Source: Pseudomonas sp. BMS12
Lineage (GTDB): Bacteria; Pseudomonadota; Gammaproteobacteria; Pseudomonadales; Pseudomonadaceae
Assembly: GCF_001592875.1 (NCBI RefSeq)
Contig: NZ_LSOF01000016.1
Coordinates: 1 to 64,000 of the forward strand
Direction of reading: 5' to 3'
Length of the DNA: 64,000 bases
Positions 1-7,899 of this stretch are shown here, in pieces. A model generated the notes under the pieces. It made no database searches and was not told the origin of the DNA. It saw only the letters and a program-made list of their open reading frames with translations. A program made the translations under genes and the position numbers. Every line of letters starts with the position of its first letter. Position 1 is the stretch's first letter.

Positions 1-1939
1 ACCCGGCACTGACCCGCCGCCCCGCCGCATCCAGCCATAACGGCTGCAGCAGGCCCAGGCCCAGCGGCTGATCCGCCGCCTGCAGGGTCGGCGGCACGGT
101 GCCGGACAGGGTCCAGGCGAAGCGCTGGCGCCGGCAGTTGGGATCGCTGCGCGCCAGCTCCTGACCCAGCGGCCAGCAGATCGCCGCCACGCCGATCTCA
201 TCCGGCACGGGCTGTGCCGGCGGTGTCAGGCCACGTTGCTGGTCGCGATTGACCAGCAGATCGTGCACCTGCAGCAGCAGCGGCGCCGCCGATGCCAGGC
301 CGAACTGCCCCGGCACCGGCGTGCCATCCGGGCGGCCGATCCACACCCCGATCAGATGCCGAGGACCGACACCGATAGCCCAGGCATCGCGAAAGCCATA
401 GCTGGTGCCGGTCTTCCAGGCCAGCACCGGTCGCTGCGTCAGCTCGGCACGCGGATCGCGGTCCGGGCGCGCCTGGCCGGAGAGTATCCGCCGCACTATC
501 CAGGCCGCCCCTGGCGACAGCAGGCGCCGTTCGCGCAGGGCCTCGTCCGGTTGCAGCCGTGGGCGCGCAGCCATACCACCACGGGCAAACGCGGCATAGC
601 CGGCGACCAGTTCCTCCAGGCGGCTACCGGCGCCACCGAGGATCAGGGCCAGGTTCGGTTCGGCGCCGGCCGGCAGCGCCAACGGCACGCCAGCCGCACG
701 CAGCTCGCCGGCGAAACGCTTGGGGCCGTAGGCCTCCAGCAACTGCACCGCCGGCAGGTTGAGCGAGGTGGCCAGCGCCTCGCTGGCCGACACCGGCCCA
801 GTGAAGCCAGCGGCGAAGTTGCCCGGGCGGTAGTCGCCGTAACGCCGCGGCACGTCCTGCAACAGGGATTCGGAATGGATCAGCGCGGCATCCAGGGCCA
901 TGCCGTAGAGGAAGGGCTTGAGGGTCGAACCCGGCGAGCGCAACGCATGCACCATGTCGACATGGCCGAAGCGGCGGGCATCGCCGATATCCGGTGAGCC
1001 CAGGTAGGCGCGTACCGCCATGCTCTCGTGCTCGACCACCAGGATCGCCGCCGAGGTGTGCTCCGGCAGGCGCGCGCGCCAGCCCAGCAGCAGATCCTCC
1101 AGGCGCCGCTGCAGGGCGGCATCCAGGGTGGTGCGGATCAGTGGCGGGCTGCCGGCCCGGTTCAGGCGGCGCGCCAGCAACGGTGCCAAGCTCGGCTCCT
1201 GGCGCGGTGCCAGCAGCACCGGCTCCTGCAGCGCCTCGTCCACCGCACTCTGCGGCCACACCTGGAACTGCGCCAGACGGCGCAGCACCTTGTCCCGCGC
1301 CGCCTGCGCCTGCGTCGCATGGCGATCCGGGCGCAGGCGGCTGGGCGCCTGCGGCAACACCGCCAGCAATGCAGCCTCGGCACGGGTCAGTTGCGCCGGC
1401 GACTTGCCCAGGTAGGCCCAGCTGGCTGCCGCCACGCCCTGCAGGGTGCCGCCGAAAGGCGCGCGGTTAAGGTACAGCGTCAGGATCTCGTCCTTGGACA
1501 GGTGCCACTCCAGCTGCAGGGTGCGCCACAGCTGTTTGAACTTGCCGGGTAACGAGCGCGAGTGCGGGTCGAGCAGACGCGCCACCTGCATCGACAGGGT
1601 GCTGCCGCCGGACAGCATGCGCCCACCACTGAGGTTCTGCCAGGCGGCCCGCGCCAGGGCCAGCGGGTTGACGCCGGGATGGCGGTAGAACCAGCGATCC
1701 TCATAGGTCAGCAGCGCCTGCAGGTAGTAGGGCGACACCTCCTGCGGCGTCACCGGATAGCGCCACACGCCTTCGGCGTCGGCGAAACGCCACAGCGGCG
1801 TACCGTCCTCGGCCAGCACCACGCGGGCCAGGCCGTCCTCCGGCAAGGGCAACGGGAACAGATGGTCGGCCAACCACAGCAGCATCAGCGGCAGCAGGAG
1901 CAACACCAGGCCACGTCGCCCGGGCCAACCCCATCTCAT
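1..1939 (-). CDS. pbpC: Penicillin-binding protein 1C (3' end cut by window)
   Basis: Bifunctional class A peptidoglycan synthase, transglycosylase plus transpeptidase, anchored in the inner membrane. The reading frame starts at ATG 1939 with a short cytoplasmic tail and one hydrophobic segment (about residues 10-25). A GT51 domain follows, with the catalytic Glu region YEDRWFYRHPGVN and the GGSTLSMQ motif. The transpeptidase part shows the SxxK motif STLK near residue 338, an SLN motif and KTGTS near residue 509. The C-terminal BiPBP domain begins but runs off the window at base 1, so about 646 codons are visible. The pairing with the alpha-2-macroglobulin gene on the same strand is the known yfhM-pbpC arrangement, but here the two are almost 1 kb apart because other genes lie between them. 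Confidence 0.93.
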   Translation of the reverse strand, partial: MRWGWPGRRGLVLLLLPLMLLWLADHLFPLPLPEDGLARVVLAEDGTPLWRFADAEGVWRYPVTPQEVSPYYLQALLTYEDRWFYRHPGVNPLALARAAWQNLSGGRMLSGGSTLSMQVARLLDPHSRSLPGKFKQLWRTLQLEWHLSKDEILTLYLNRAPFGGTLQGVAAASWAYLGKSPAQLTRAEAALLAVLPQAPSRLRPDRHATQAQAARDKVLRRLAQFQVWPQSAVDEALQEPVLLAPRQEPSLAPLLARRLNRAGSPPLIRTTLDAALQRRLEDLLLGWRARLPEHTSAAILVVEHESMAVRAYLGSPDIGDARRFGHVDMVHALRSPGSTLKPFLYGMALDAALIHSESLLQDVPRRYGDYRPGNFAAGFTGPVSASEALATSLNLPAVQLLEAYGPKRFAGELRAAGVPLALPAGAEPNLALILGGAGSRLEELVAGYAAFARGGMAARPRLQPDEALRERRLLSPGAAWIVRRILSGQARPDRDPRAELTQRPVLAWKTGTSYGFRDAWAIGVGPRHLIGVWIGRPDGTPVPGQFGLASAAPLLLQVHDLLVNRDQQRGLTPPAQPVPDEIGVAAICWPLGQELARSDPNCRRQRFAWTLSGTVPPTLQAADQPLGLGLLQPLWLDAAGRRVSAG

Positions 1940-2019
1940 TTCCCCGCCTCGCTGCGCGAGCGGCGCCAGCTATGGCATGCTGCGCGGCAACTTATGGCGG
2001 CACTGCGGATATTCATACC

Positions 2020-2310
2020 TTGATCCAAGACTTCTTCGAATGGCTGGGCCATGCCCTCGGCACCCTGATCCGTTTCATTGTCGAAGCCCTCAGCGGCTTC
2101 TTCGGCCTGTTCGCCGACGTCGGCCGCAGCTTCCTCAACGGCCTGGCCTCGGCGCTGGGCACCGATGTCGGCCTGCTCAGCATCGTCGCCATGGTCTGCG
2201 GCCTGCTCCTGCTCTACGCAGCCGTGCGCGCCGGCATGCGCAAGGCCTTCGTGCGCATGGTGATCTACGGGCTGCTGGGTTTGTGGTTGTTGAGTTTGAT
2301 TGTGAGCTGA
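2020..2310 (+). CDS. Small hypothetical membrane protein
   Basis: Unrecognised protein of about 96 residues, transcribed divergently from pbpC. It has an amphipathic, Phe/Leu/Gly-rich N-terminal half and a strong hydrophobic segment (LLSIVAMVCGLLLLYAAV) followed by a basic stretch and a second hydrophobic segment at the C terminus. This suggests an inner-membrane protein with one or two spans. The frame is open back to ATG 1972, but that ATG has no ribosome-binding site and would give a Cys/Ala-rich start. TTG 2020 after a GGAT is my tentative choice. Hydrophobic pattern and G/C-ending codons support a real gene; function unknown. Confidence 0.5.
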   Translation: MIQDFFEWLGHALGTLIRFIVEALSGFFGLFADVGRSFLNGLASALGTDVGLLSIVAMVCGLLLLYAAVRAGMRKAFVRMVIYGLLGLWLLSLIVS

Positions 2311-2318
2311 AGGCCTCG

Positions 2319-2357
2319 CCCTCTCCCCCAGCCCCTCTCCCATAAATGGGCGAGGGG
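2319..2357. repeat. Palindromic repeat R1, outer left end of DUF559 unit
   Basis: A C-rich 23-mer (2319-2341) runs into a hairpin at 2332-2357 with arms CCCCTC/GAGGGG and CCCAT/ATGGG. The 23-mer matches the reverse complement of 40838-40860 at 22 of 23 positions. The ATAAATGGGCGAGG part recurs at 2829-2843. Confidence 0.8.
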
Positions 2358-2449
2358 TGACTCTACCGATGCACCTTGCATACCCTGCAATCCTGCAGCC
2401 CCGCAAGAAATAAGCAACGCACCGAGCCCGATAGCACGCACATCCTGCC

Positions 2450-2473
2450 CCCTCTCCCGCTCACGGGAGAGGG
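2450..2473. repeat. Palindromic repeat R2 at the DUF559 stop codon
   Basis: Hairpin with 10-bp perfect arms CCCTCTCCCG/CGGGAGAGGG and a CTCA loop. The DUF559 stop codon (2461-2463, minus strand) lies in its loop and left arm edge, so the last codons of that gene are repeat sequence. The same hairpin recurs at 2879-2902 and 40822-40847. Confidence 0.85.
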
Positions 2474-2799
2474 CCGATCTCCAGCCGAATCCGCTCCAGC
2501 ACCGCCTCCATTTCCCCTAACACCTGATGATTCCAAAAACGCAGCACTCTATAGCCACGCTCTTCTAGATACCGATCACGCTCGCCATCTTGCCAAGCCT
2601 GCTCGGCATGCTGTCCGCCATCCAGTTCAATCACCAGAAAATGCTCCAGACAGACGAAGTCGACGATGTAGCGGCCAATAGGTTTTTGCCGACGGAACTT
2701 CAGGCCCATAAAGCGGTGAGCACGTAGGTGATACCAAATCCTCGCCTCGGCATCGGTCATGCTGGTTCGCAGTGACTTAGCGTTATCTCGTAAGCCCAT
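2461..2799 (-). CDS. DUF559 endonuclease-fold protein
   Basis: A 112-residue protein of the DUF559 family, related to Vsr-like PD-(D/E)XK nucleases. Characteristic stretches are LRTSMTDAEARIWYHLR, the VDF aspartate, and ELDGGQH, followed by a C-terminal YRVLRFWN. These supply the acidic and Gln/His residues expected of the fold. The start is ATG 2799 because AAGGAGG lies just upstream; an upstream in-frame start at 2856 would read through repeat DNA. The gene ends with GPLP-stop encoded inside palindrome R2. It is bracketed by paired palindromic repeats on both sides and interrupts the pbpC/yfhM pair. Activity is not established; a DNA-processing role linked to the repeats is my inference. 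Confidence 0.85.
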   Translation of the reverse strand: MGLRDNAKSLRTSMTDAEARIWYHLRAHRFMGLKFRRQKPIGRYIVDFVCLEHFLVIELDGGQHAEQAWQDGERDRYLEERGYRVLRFWNHQVLGEMEAVLERIRLEIGPLP

Positions 2800-2818
2800 T
2801 GGAGCCTCCTTGCTCCTT

Positions 2819-2843
2819 CGCCCTCTCACATAAATGGGCGAGG
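2819..2843. repeat. Palindromic repeat R3, degenerate copy of R1
   Basis: Sequence shared with R1 (CATAAATGGGCGAGG and the preceding CCCTCTC), in the same orientation, immediately upstream of the DUF559 ribosome-binding site. The hairpin is weaker here, with arms CGCCC/GGGCG. Confidence 0.7.
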
Positions 2844-2878
2844 AGAAACCCGGCATTTACCTTCCTGCACGGTCAGTT

Positions 2879-2902
2879 CCCTCTCCCGTGAACGGGAGAG
2901 GG
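2879..2902. repeat. Palindromic repeat R4, copy of R2
   Basis: Hairpin with perfect 11-bp arms CCCTCTCCCGT/ACGGGAGAGGG and a GA loop, 11 bases past the 3' end of the alpha-2-macroglobulin gene. It may also act as that gene's transcript end, though no U-run follows. Confidence 0.85.
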
Positions 2903-2912
2903 TTGCTTTCAA

Positions 2913-5900
2913 TCACCGCTCCTTCACCACCAACTCTCCCGACGTCGCGCCCAGTGCCTGCCAGCTTGGGCGGTACATGGACTCCACCTGCGGCGGCGGC
3001 ACGCGGTATGTGCCGGGTGTGACGGCCCGGGCCAGGTACAGCAGGTGGGTGGTGTCGTAGCCGTTCACATCCACGGCGGCAACGAAGCGGTCATCGCGGA
3101 ACTCCTGGTGCTTGAGCGGGGCGTTCTGCATGGCCTTGAGCCAGTCCTTCACCGCGCTGCCGGCGTCATCCAGGCTGGCGGCGCTCTGCGCCAGGTTCTG
3201 GTTTTCCAGCTCCAGGCCGGCCGGCAGCAGATCGACCACCAGGGCATCCGGGACTCGTTCCTCGGCGCGCACCGCCAGGTGCACCAGCACCAGCTGGCCG
3301 CTGCGCAGGTTGCCCAGGTCGAGCGCCTGCCCGTTCAGGTCGTAGTAGCCGCGCTCGATGCTCAGGTTGTTGCCGCTGGCGGCCGGCGCCTGGGTCGGAT
3401 AACCGGAGATGCTCAGCTGCTGGTACAACTTGCCGTCGAACGCGCTGCTCAGGCTCAGCGGCTCGGCCAGGCCGGCGCCATCGAGCCGCACCGCGCCCTG
3501 CTGGTTATTCAGCTCGCGCGGCTGGCCGGCGACCTCCAGCGTGGCGTTCCAGGGCTGCTCTGGCTGCTTGATCAGACCGCGCCCGGCGAGGAACAGGGCA
3601 TTGCGCTCCTGGGTCGACAGGTAGCGCCGCAACGCGCGCTCCTCGGCCAGTTCAAATAGCAGGGTGTCGCGCGTGGCGGCGGCCAGGCCGTTCTCCTCCA
3701 GCAGGGCATAGATCAGCGCCTGGTCGCGTAGCGGGCTGCCGTAGTCGGCCAGCCATGCCTTGCGGTTGCGCCCCAGGCCCAGCCCGAGGCTCAGCGCCTG
3801 GTCGGCACGCGGCTTGTCACCCATCTTCTGCAGGGCCACGGCCAGCTGCACCAGCGGCAGGCCTGACTTGGCCTCCTCGCGGCGCTCGAACAGCGCGCGC
3901 AGGCTGCCAAGCGGCGCCTGTTGGCTGCGTGCCAGCACCAGGCCGGCGTAGGCCTGCACGGCGAAGCGAGTGTGGTCGAGGTCTTCGCTGTAGCCGGCGT
4001 CGATCAGTTGGCGGTCCTGCAGGTAGCGCAGCAGACGCTGGCTGGCTTTCTCCAGGGCTTGCGGCGGCACGGCGAAGCCCTGCTCGCGGGCGCGCAGGAG
4101 GAAGTCGGTGACATAGGCGGTCAGCCAGTATTCCTCGTCGCTGTCAGAACCCCACAGACCGAAGCTGCCGTTGTAGCGCTGCATGCCCAGCAGGCGCTCG
4201 ATGCCGATTTCGATGGAGTTGCGCCGTTTGTCTTCCGGCTCGCCCTCCAGGCCGAGGCGTTCGAGGGTCGCCGCGTCGGCATACAGCGAGGGATACAGGC
4301 CGCTGGTGGTCTGCTCCAGACAACCATAGGGATAGGCCTTGAGCGCGCGGATCTGCTCGGCCAGGTTCAGTGGCGGGCGGCTGGAGACGCTCAGCAGCGC
4401 CTCGCGCCCTGCCGGTTCGAAGTCCGCCAGAGTGCCGGCCGGCAGCTGCCAGCTGTCGCCCTGCAGCACACCGCGCAGCAGGCGGGTCTGCGCCGGCCAG
4501 GCGGAACGCACGCCGATGCGCCACTCTCGGCTGAACGCCCCCAGGTTCTCGCCCGGCAGGCTGAGCCCGGCGACCTTGACCCGGACGATGCCGGAACCGT
4601 AACCGCCCGCGGCGCGCACCGGAATGCGCAGGGTGGTGCGCTGGCCCTGGTCGAGCTGAAGCGGTGCCGTGTAGCCACCGGGGGTTTCAGCCAGGCTGAG
4701 CTGGCCGTCGGTTTCGACCTGCACGTCGAGCTTCTGCATGACACCGGAGAGGTTGGTCAGGTCCAGCGCCACGCTGGTCTCGTCACCACCGGCCAGGAAG
4801 CGCGGCGCCGACAGTTCGGCCACCAGAGGCGCGGCGACCACCGTCTTGGCCTCACCCATGCCATAGCGCTCATCGGTCCAGGCCTGAGCCATCAGCCGCA
4901 GCTCGCCGTTGAAGTCGGGGATATCCAGGCTGACTTCGCCTTCACCCTTGTCGTCCAGGGTCAGCGGCACGCTCTGCAGCGCGACGATGGTGACGCTGGT
5001 GTCAGGGCGCTTGCCGCCCTTGGCCAGCGCCGCATCACCGCCGAAAGCCAGCGAGGCCAGCCGCCCCTGCCCGGCCTCGATCAGCTGGCCGTAAACATCC
5101 AGCTGGTCGGCGCCGTAGGCCTTGCGCCCGAACAACTCGGCGAAGGGATCGGGCGTCTTGTATTCGGTGATGTTGAGAATGCCGACATCCACCGCCGCGA
5201 CCAGCACATGAGCCTGCCTGGGTGCGCTGCCATCGGCATTGCGCGCCTGTACGTGGACTTTCAGCGGCTGCTGCGGGCGCATCTTCTCCGGTACGCTGAG
5301 GCTGACCTGCAGCTTGCGCGGCGCACGGTCGAACGGCAGGTGCAGCAGGCCGACGGCACGCTTGGGCGTGGCCCCGGCCTTGCGTTCACCGGGGCGGATG
5401 ACCAGCGCGCTGACGTACAGGTCATGGCGCGCCCAGTCCTTGGCCAGGGGAATGTCGAAGCTGGCGCCTTCGGCCGGCACCTCGATCTCCTGCCACCACA
5501 GCGGGCCATCACGCGATTCCACCAGCAGGTAGCCGCTACCGGCGCTGGGCGGGGTGACGCTGACCTTGGCCGTTTCACCCGCGCCGTAGGCTGGCTTGTC
5601 CAGGGCCAGTTTGACCTGGTCCGGACGCACCGCGCCGCCGTCGCTGTTGTCCTGCCAGGAATAGCCGGCCCAGAAGCGCAAGCTGCTGAGCAGGCCGGTG
5701 GCGGGGTCCGTCACTTCGACGCGATAGGGGCCCCACTCCACCGGAAAACTGACCTTGGCGGTGCCGCCGGCCGCGACCTTGACGCTTTCCTCGCCCAGGT
5801 TGAGGAACTTCTCGTTGTAGTGATAACTCCAGCCGTCGCTGTCGGAGAAGCTCCAGTAGTAATCGCGGCGCTCGCGGATCAGGCGCACCTGCAGGTTGTC

Positions 5901-7823
5901 GCTGGCCAGCTTGTTGCCTTGCGGGTCGGCCAGCAGCACCTCGAACTCGGCCAGGCCGTCACCATCTACCTCGCCGCCGTCGAACAGGCTGCGCACACCC
6001 GGCAGCTGAGCGGCCGGCCATACCGGCTGCACCAGGCGGCGGGTGATCGGGCGCCCGCCGGACTCCTGCAGGCTGGCCTGGAGAATCAGCTGCAGCGGCG
6101 ACTTGGCCTCGGCCCAGCGGTTCTCCGGCTGCACCACGGCCTTGCCCTGGGCGTCCAGGGTGACCTCCTCCAGCTCCTGGTCCTGGCTCAGCTCCTCCTC
6201 GGTGAGCGAGCCGAACTGGTAGCCGGGCAGCGCCTTGACCGCCTCGCGCAGCGGCCGCACATAGAGTTGGCCGCTCAGGCGATTGCCGGAAGCCGGCGCG
6301 CCATAGAGATAACGGCCTTCGACCTGGAACTGCGCCTCGTCGCCAGGCGCGATGGGCGTCTCACTGCCCTTCAGTTCGAGCGCCAGGCGCTCGGGCAGGA
6401 AGTCCTCGACGAGGAATTCATAGAGCTGCTTGCGCCCGCCGCCGAAGTCGAGCAGCAGCTGCCAGCGCCCGGTCGGCGCCTCGTCGGCCAGTTGCAGCTG
6501 GTACTGGTAGAGGCCCTGCTCATCGGGTTGCCAGACGAACTTGCGGCTGACCTGTTCGTCCGGCCGGCGCACTTCCACGTTGACCGGCTGCGGCTTCACC
6601 GCTCGGCCGTCGGCGTCGCGCAGCAGGGCGTTGAGCAGCACGGTCTCGCCGGGGCGATAGAGGTCGCGCGGGCCGAACACGAACAGCTGCAGCGGGTTGG
6701 CCACCGGCCCGGCGATATCGAACTCGGCCAGGTCCAGGGCCGGACTGTTGAGGTTGAGCAGGCTGGTCTGCTCGCCCTGGCGCGCCAGCAACAGGCTGGC
6801 CTTGTCCGGCAGCGGCAGCTCGGCGTGGCCGGCATCATCGGTCTTGCCGCTGGCCAGCAGCTGGCCCTTGTCGCCGAGCAGCTCCAGCTCCACATCGGCC
6901 AGGGCCTTGCCGCCCTCCAGGGCCTGGGCGAAGGCGTCCAGGCGGCCGTGGTAGCGGTGTACGGACAGGCCGATGTCACTCAGGGTGAACAGGGTCGCCG
7001 GCTGCTGGTAGCTGTAGGTGCCGGCCTGGCGCATCACCGCCAGGTACACGCCGGGCTGCTGCAACGGCTCCAGGCCGGCGATCGGCAGCAGCAGGGTCTC
7101 GCGGGTGTTGCGCGCCGGATTGAGGTCGAAGCGCCCGCCGTAGACCAGTTCGGCCATGGGCAGCAGCTCGCGCGCCTCCCAGGTGTCCAGGTTGGCGCCG
7201 CGCCCCCACTGGGCGAGGAAGGCCGGCAGGGACTCCTGCTTGATGCGGAAGAACTCGACATTGACCCTGTCGACGTTCAGCGCGATCACCGGCAGGCCTT
7301 CGGCGAGGCGGGTCGGCAGCAGCGAGCCACGGCTGGCGAAACCGACGGTGGGTTGCAGGTCACGGGTCTCCAGGCTGGCGCTGTACTCGGCGGCCAGCTC
7401 GCTGGCGTTGACCGCGCGCAGGCCGCGATCCACTGTCAGCACCAGTTTGCGCTTGGGCTCCAGGTGGCGCAGGCGCAGCTCCATCTGGTTGTCGGACAGT
7501 TCCCAGGCGCCGTCGACCTTGCCACTCTTCTTGTCCACCAGGTGCAGCTTGGCGGCGAAATCCTGATCCGCCTCGAGTGGCACGCTGAAGCTCACCGACA
7601 GGGTGCTGGCGCCATCGAGCTGGATTTCCGAAACGTCCGCCACCGTCAACTCGCGCCCGGCGTAGCGCTTGGCCAGCGTGGCCTCGTCCAGCGCCGGCCG
7701 GGCCGCATCCTGGGCAGTGGCGGGGCCACTGGTCTGGGCAGACTGGGGGGCTTCCGGGGTAGAGGAGTCGCAGGCGCTCAGCAGGCTGAGCGCAAGTGCC
7801 AACAACAATCCTTTGTAACGCAT
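2913..7823 (-). CDS. yfhM: Bacterial alpha-2-macroglobulin lipoprotein (YfhM/ECAM type)
   Basis: A 1636-residue envelope protease trap, close to the length of E. coli YfhM (about 1650). A lipoprotein signal peptide ends in the lipobox LLSAC (Cys18), so the protein should be lipid-anchored facing the periplasm. MG1/MG2-type beta domains occupy the N-terminal and middle parts (for example FGPRDLYRPGETVLLNALL). The thioester motif CLEQ is intact with Cys1168, which marks the reactive class rather than the CLEQ-less YfaS class. The C-terminal part is the alpha-helical thioester domain and receptor-binding-like domain. In this family the protein works with PbpC, thought to protect the envelope during repair. 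pbpC is on the same strand downstream, but separated by the DUF559 unit. Confidence 0.93.
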   Translation of the reverse strand: MRYKGLLLALALSLLSACDSSTPEAPQSAQTSGPATAQDAARPALDEATLAKRYAGRELTVADVSEIQLDGASTLSVSFSVPLEADQDFAAKLHLVDKKSGKVDGAWELSDNQMELRLRHLEPKRKLVLTVDRGLRAVNASELAAEYSASLETRDLQPTVGFASRGSLLPTRLAEGLPVIALNVDRVNVEFFRIKQESLPAFLAQWGRGANLDTWEARELLPMAELVYGGRFDLNPARNTRETLLLPIAGLEPLQQPGVYLAVMRQAGTYSYQQPATLFTLSDIGLSVHRYHGRLDAFAQALEGGKALADVELELLGDKGQLLASGKTDDAGHAELPLPDKASLLLARQGEQTSLLNLNSPALDLAEFDIAGPVANPLQLFVFGPRDLYRPGETVLLNALLRDADGRAVKPQPVNVEVRRPDEQVSRKFVWQPDEQGLYQYQLQLADEAPTGRWQLLLDFGGGRKQLYEFLVEDFLPERLALELKGSETPIAPGDEAQFQVEGRYLYGAPASGNRLSGQLYVRPLREAVKALPGYQFGSLTEEELSQDQELEEVTLDAQGKAVVQPENRWAEAKSPLQLILQASLQESGGRPITRRLVQPVWPAAQLPGVRSLFDGGEVDGDGLAEFEVLLADPQGNKLASDNLQVRLIRERRDYYWSFSDSDGWSYHYNEKFLNLGEESVKVAAGGTAKVSFPVEWGPYRVEVTDPATGLLSSLRFWAGYSWQDNSDGGAVRPDQVKLALDKPAYGAGETAKVSVTPPSAGSGYLLVESRDGPLWWQEIEVPAEGASFDIPLAKDWARHDLYVSALVIRPGERKAGATPKRAVGLLHLPFDRAPRKLQVSLSVPEKMRPQQPLKVHVQARNADGSAPRQAHVLVAAVDVGILNITEYKTPDPFAELFGRKAYGADQLDVYGQLIEAGQGRLASLAFGGDAALAKGGKRPDTSVTIVALQSVPLTLDDKGEGEVSLDIPDFNGELRLMAQAWTDERYGMGEAKTVVAAPLVAELSAPRFLAGGDETSVALDLTNLSGVMQKLDVQVETDGQLSLAETPGGYTAPLQLDQGQRTTLRIPVRAAGGYGSGIVRVKVAGLSLPGENLGAFSREWRIGVRSAWPAQTRLLRGVLQGDSWQLPAGTLADFEPAGREALLSVSSRPPLNLAEQIRALKAYPYGCLEQTTSGLYPSLYADAATLERLGLEGEPEDKRRNSIEIGIERLLGMQRYNGSFGLWGSDSDEEYWLTAYVTDFLLRAREQGFAVPPQALEKASQRLLRYLQDRQLIDAGYSEDLDHTRFAVQAYAGLVLARSQQAPLGSLRALFERREEAKSGLPLVQLAVALQKMGDKPRADQALSLGLGLGRNRKAWLADYGSPLRDQALIYALLEENGLAAATRDTLLFELAEERALRRYLSTQERNALFLAGRGLIKQPEQPWNATLEVAGQPRELNNQQGAVRLDGAGLAEPLSLSSAFDGKLYQQLSISGYPTQAPAASGNNLSIERGYYDLNGQALDLGNLRSGQLVLVHLAVRAEERVPDALVVDLLPAGLELENQNLAQSAASLDDAGSAVKDWLKAMQNAPLKHQEFRDDRFVAAVDVNGYDTTHLLYLARAVTPGTYRVPPPQVESMYRPSWQALGATSGELVVKER

Positions 7824-7899
7824 GGCGGGCCTCGCAGGAGAATCTGAGGCCCAGCACTATAGCCGAGTACAGGCTGCGTTTCCGGTGCGACTCCTCACC

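Noticed and set aside
2376..2681. Plus-strand frame through repeat R2 and the DUF559 gene
   Set aside because: Encodes Pro/Ser-rich translation of the palindrome and antisense of DUF559; no start signal.
3921..7847. 1308-codon open frame on the plus strand opposite the alpha-2-macroglobulin gene
   Set aside because: Composition (Gln/Ala/Arg-rich, no domains) is that of an antisense GC-rich shadow; the minus-strand gene has a lipobox, CLEQ and clear family domains.
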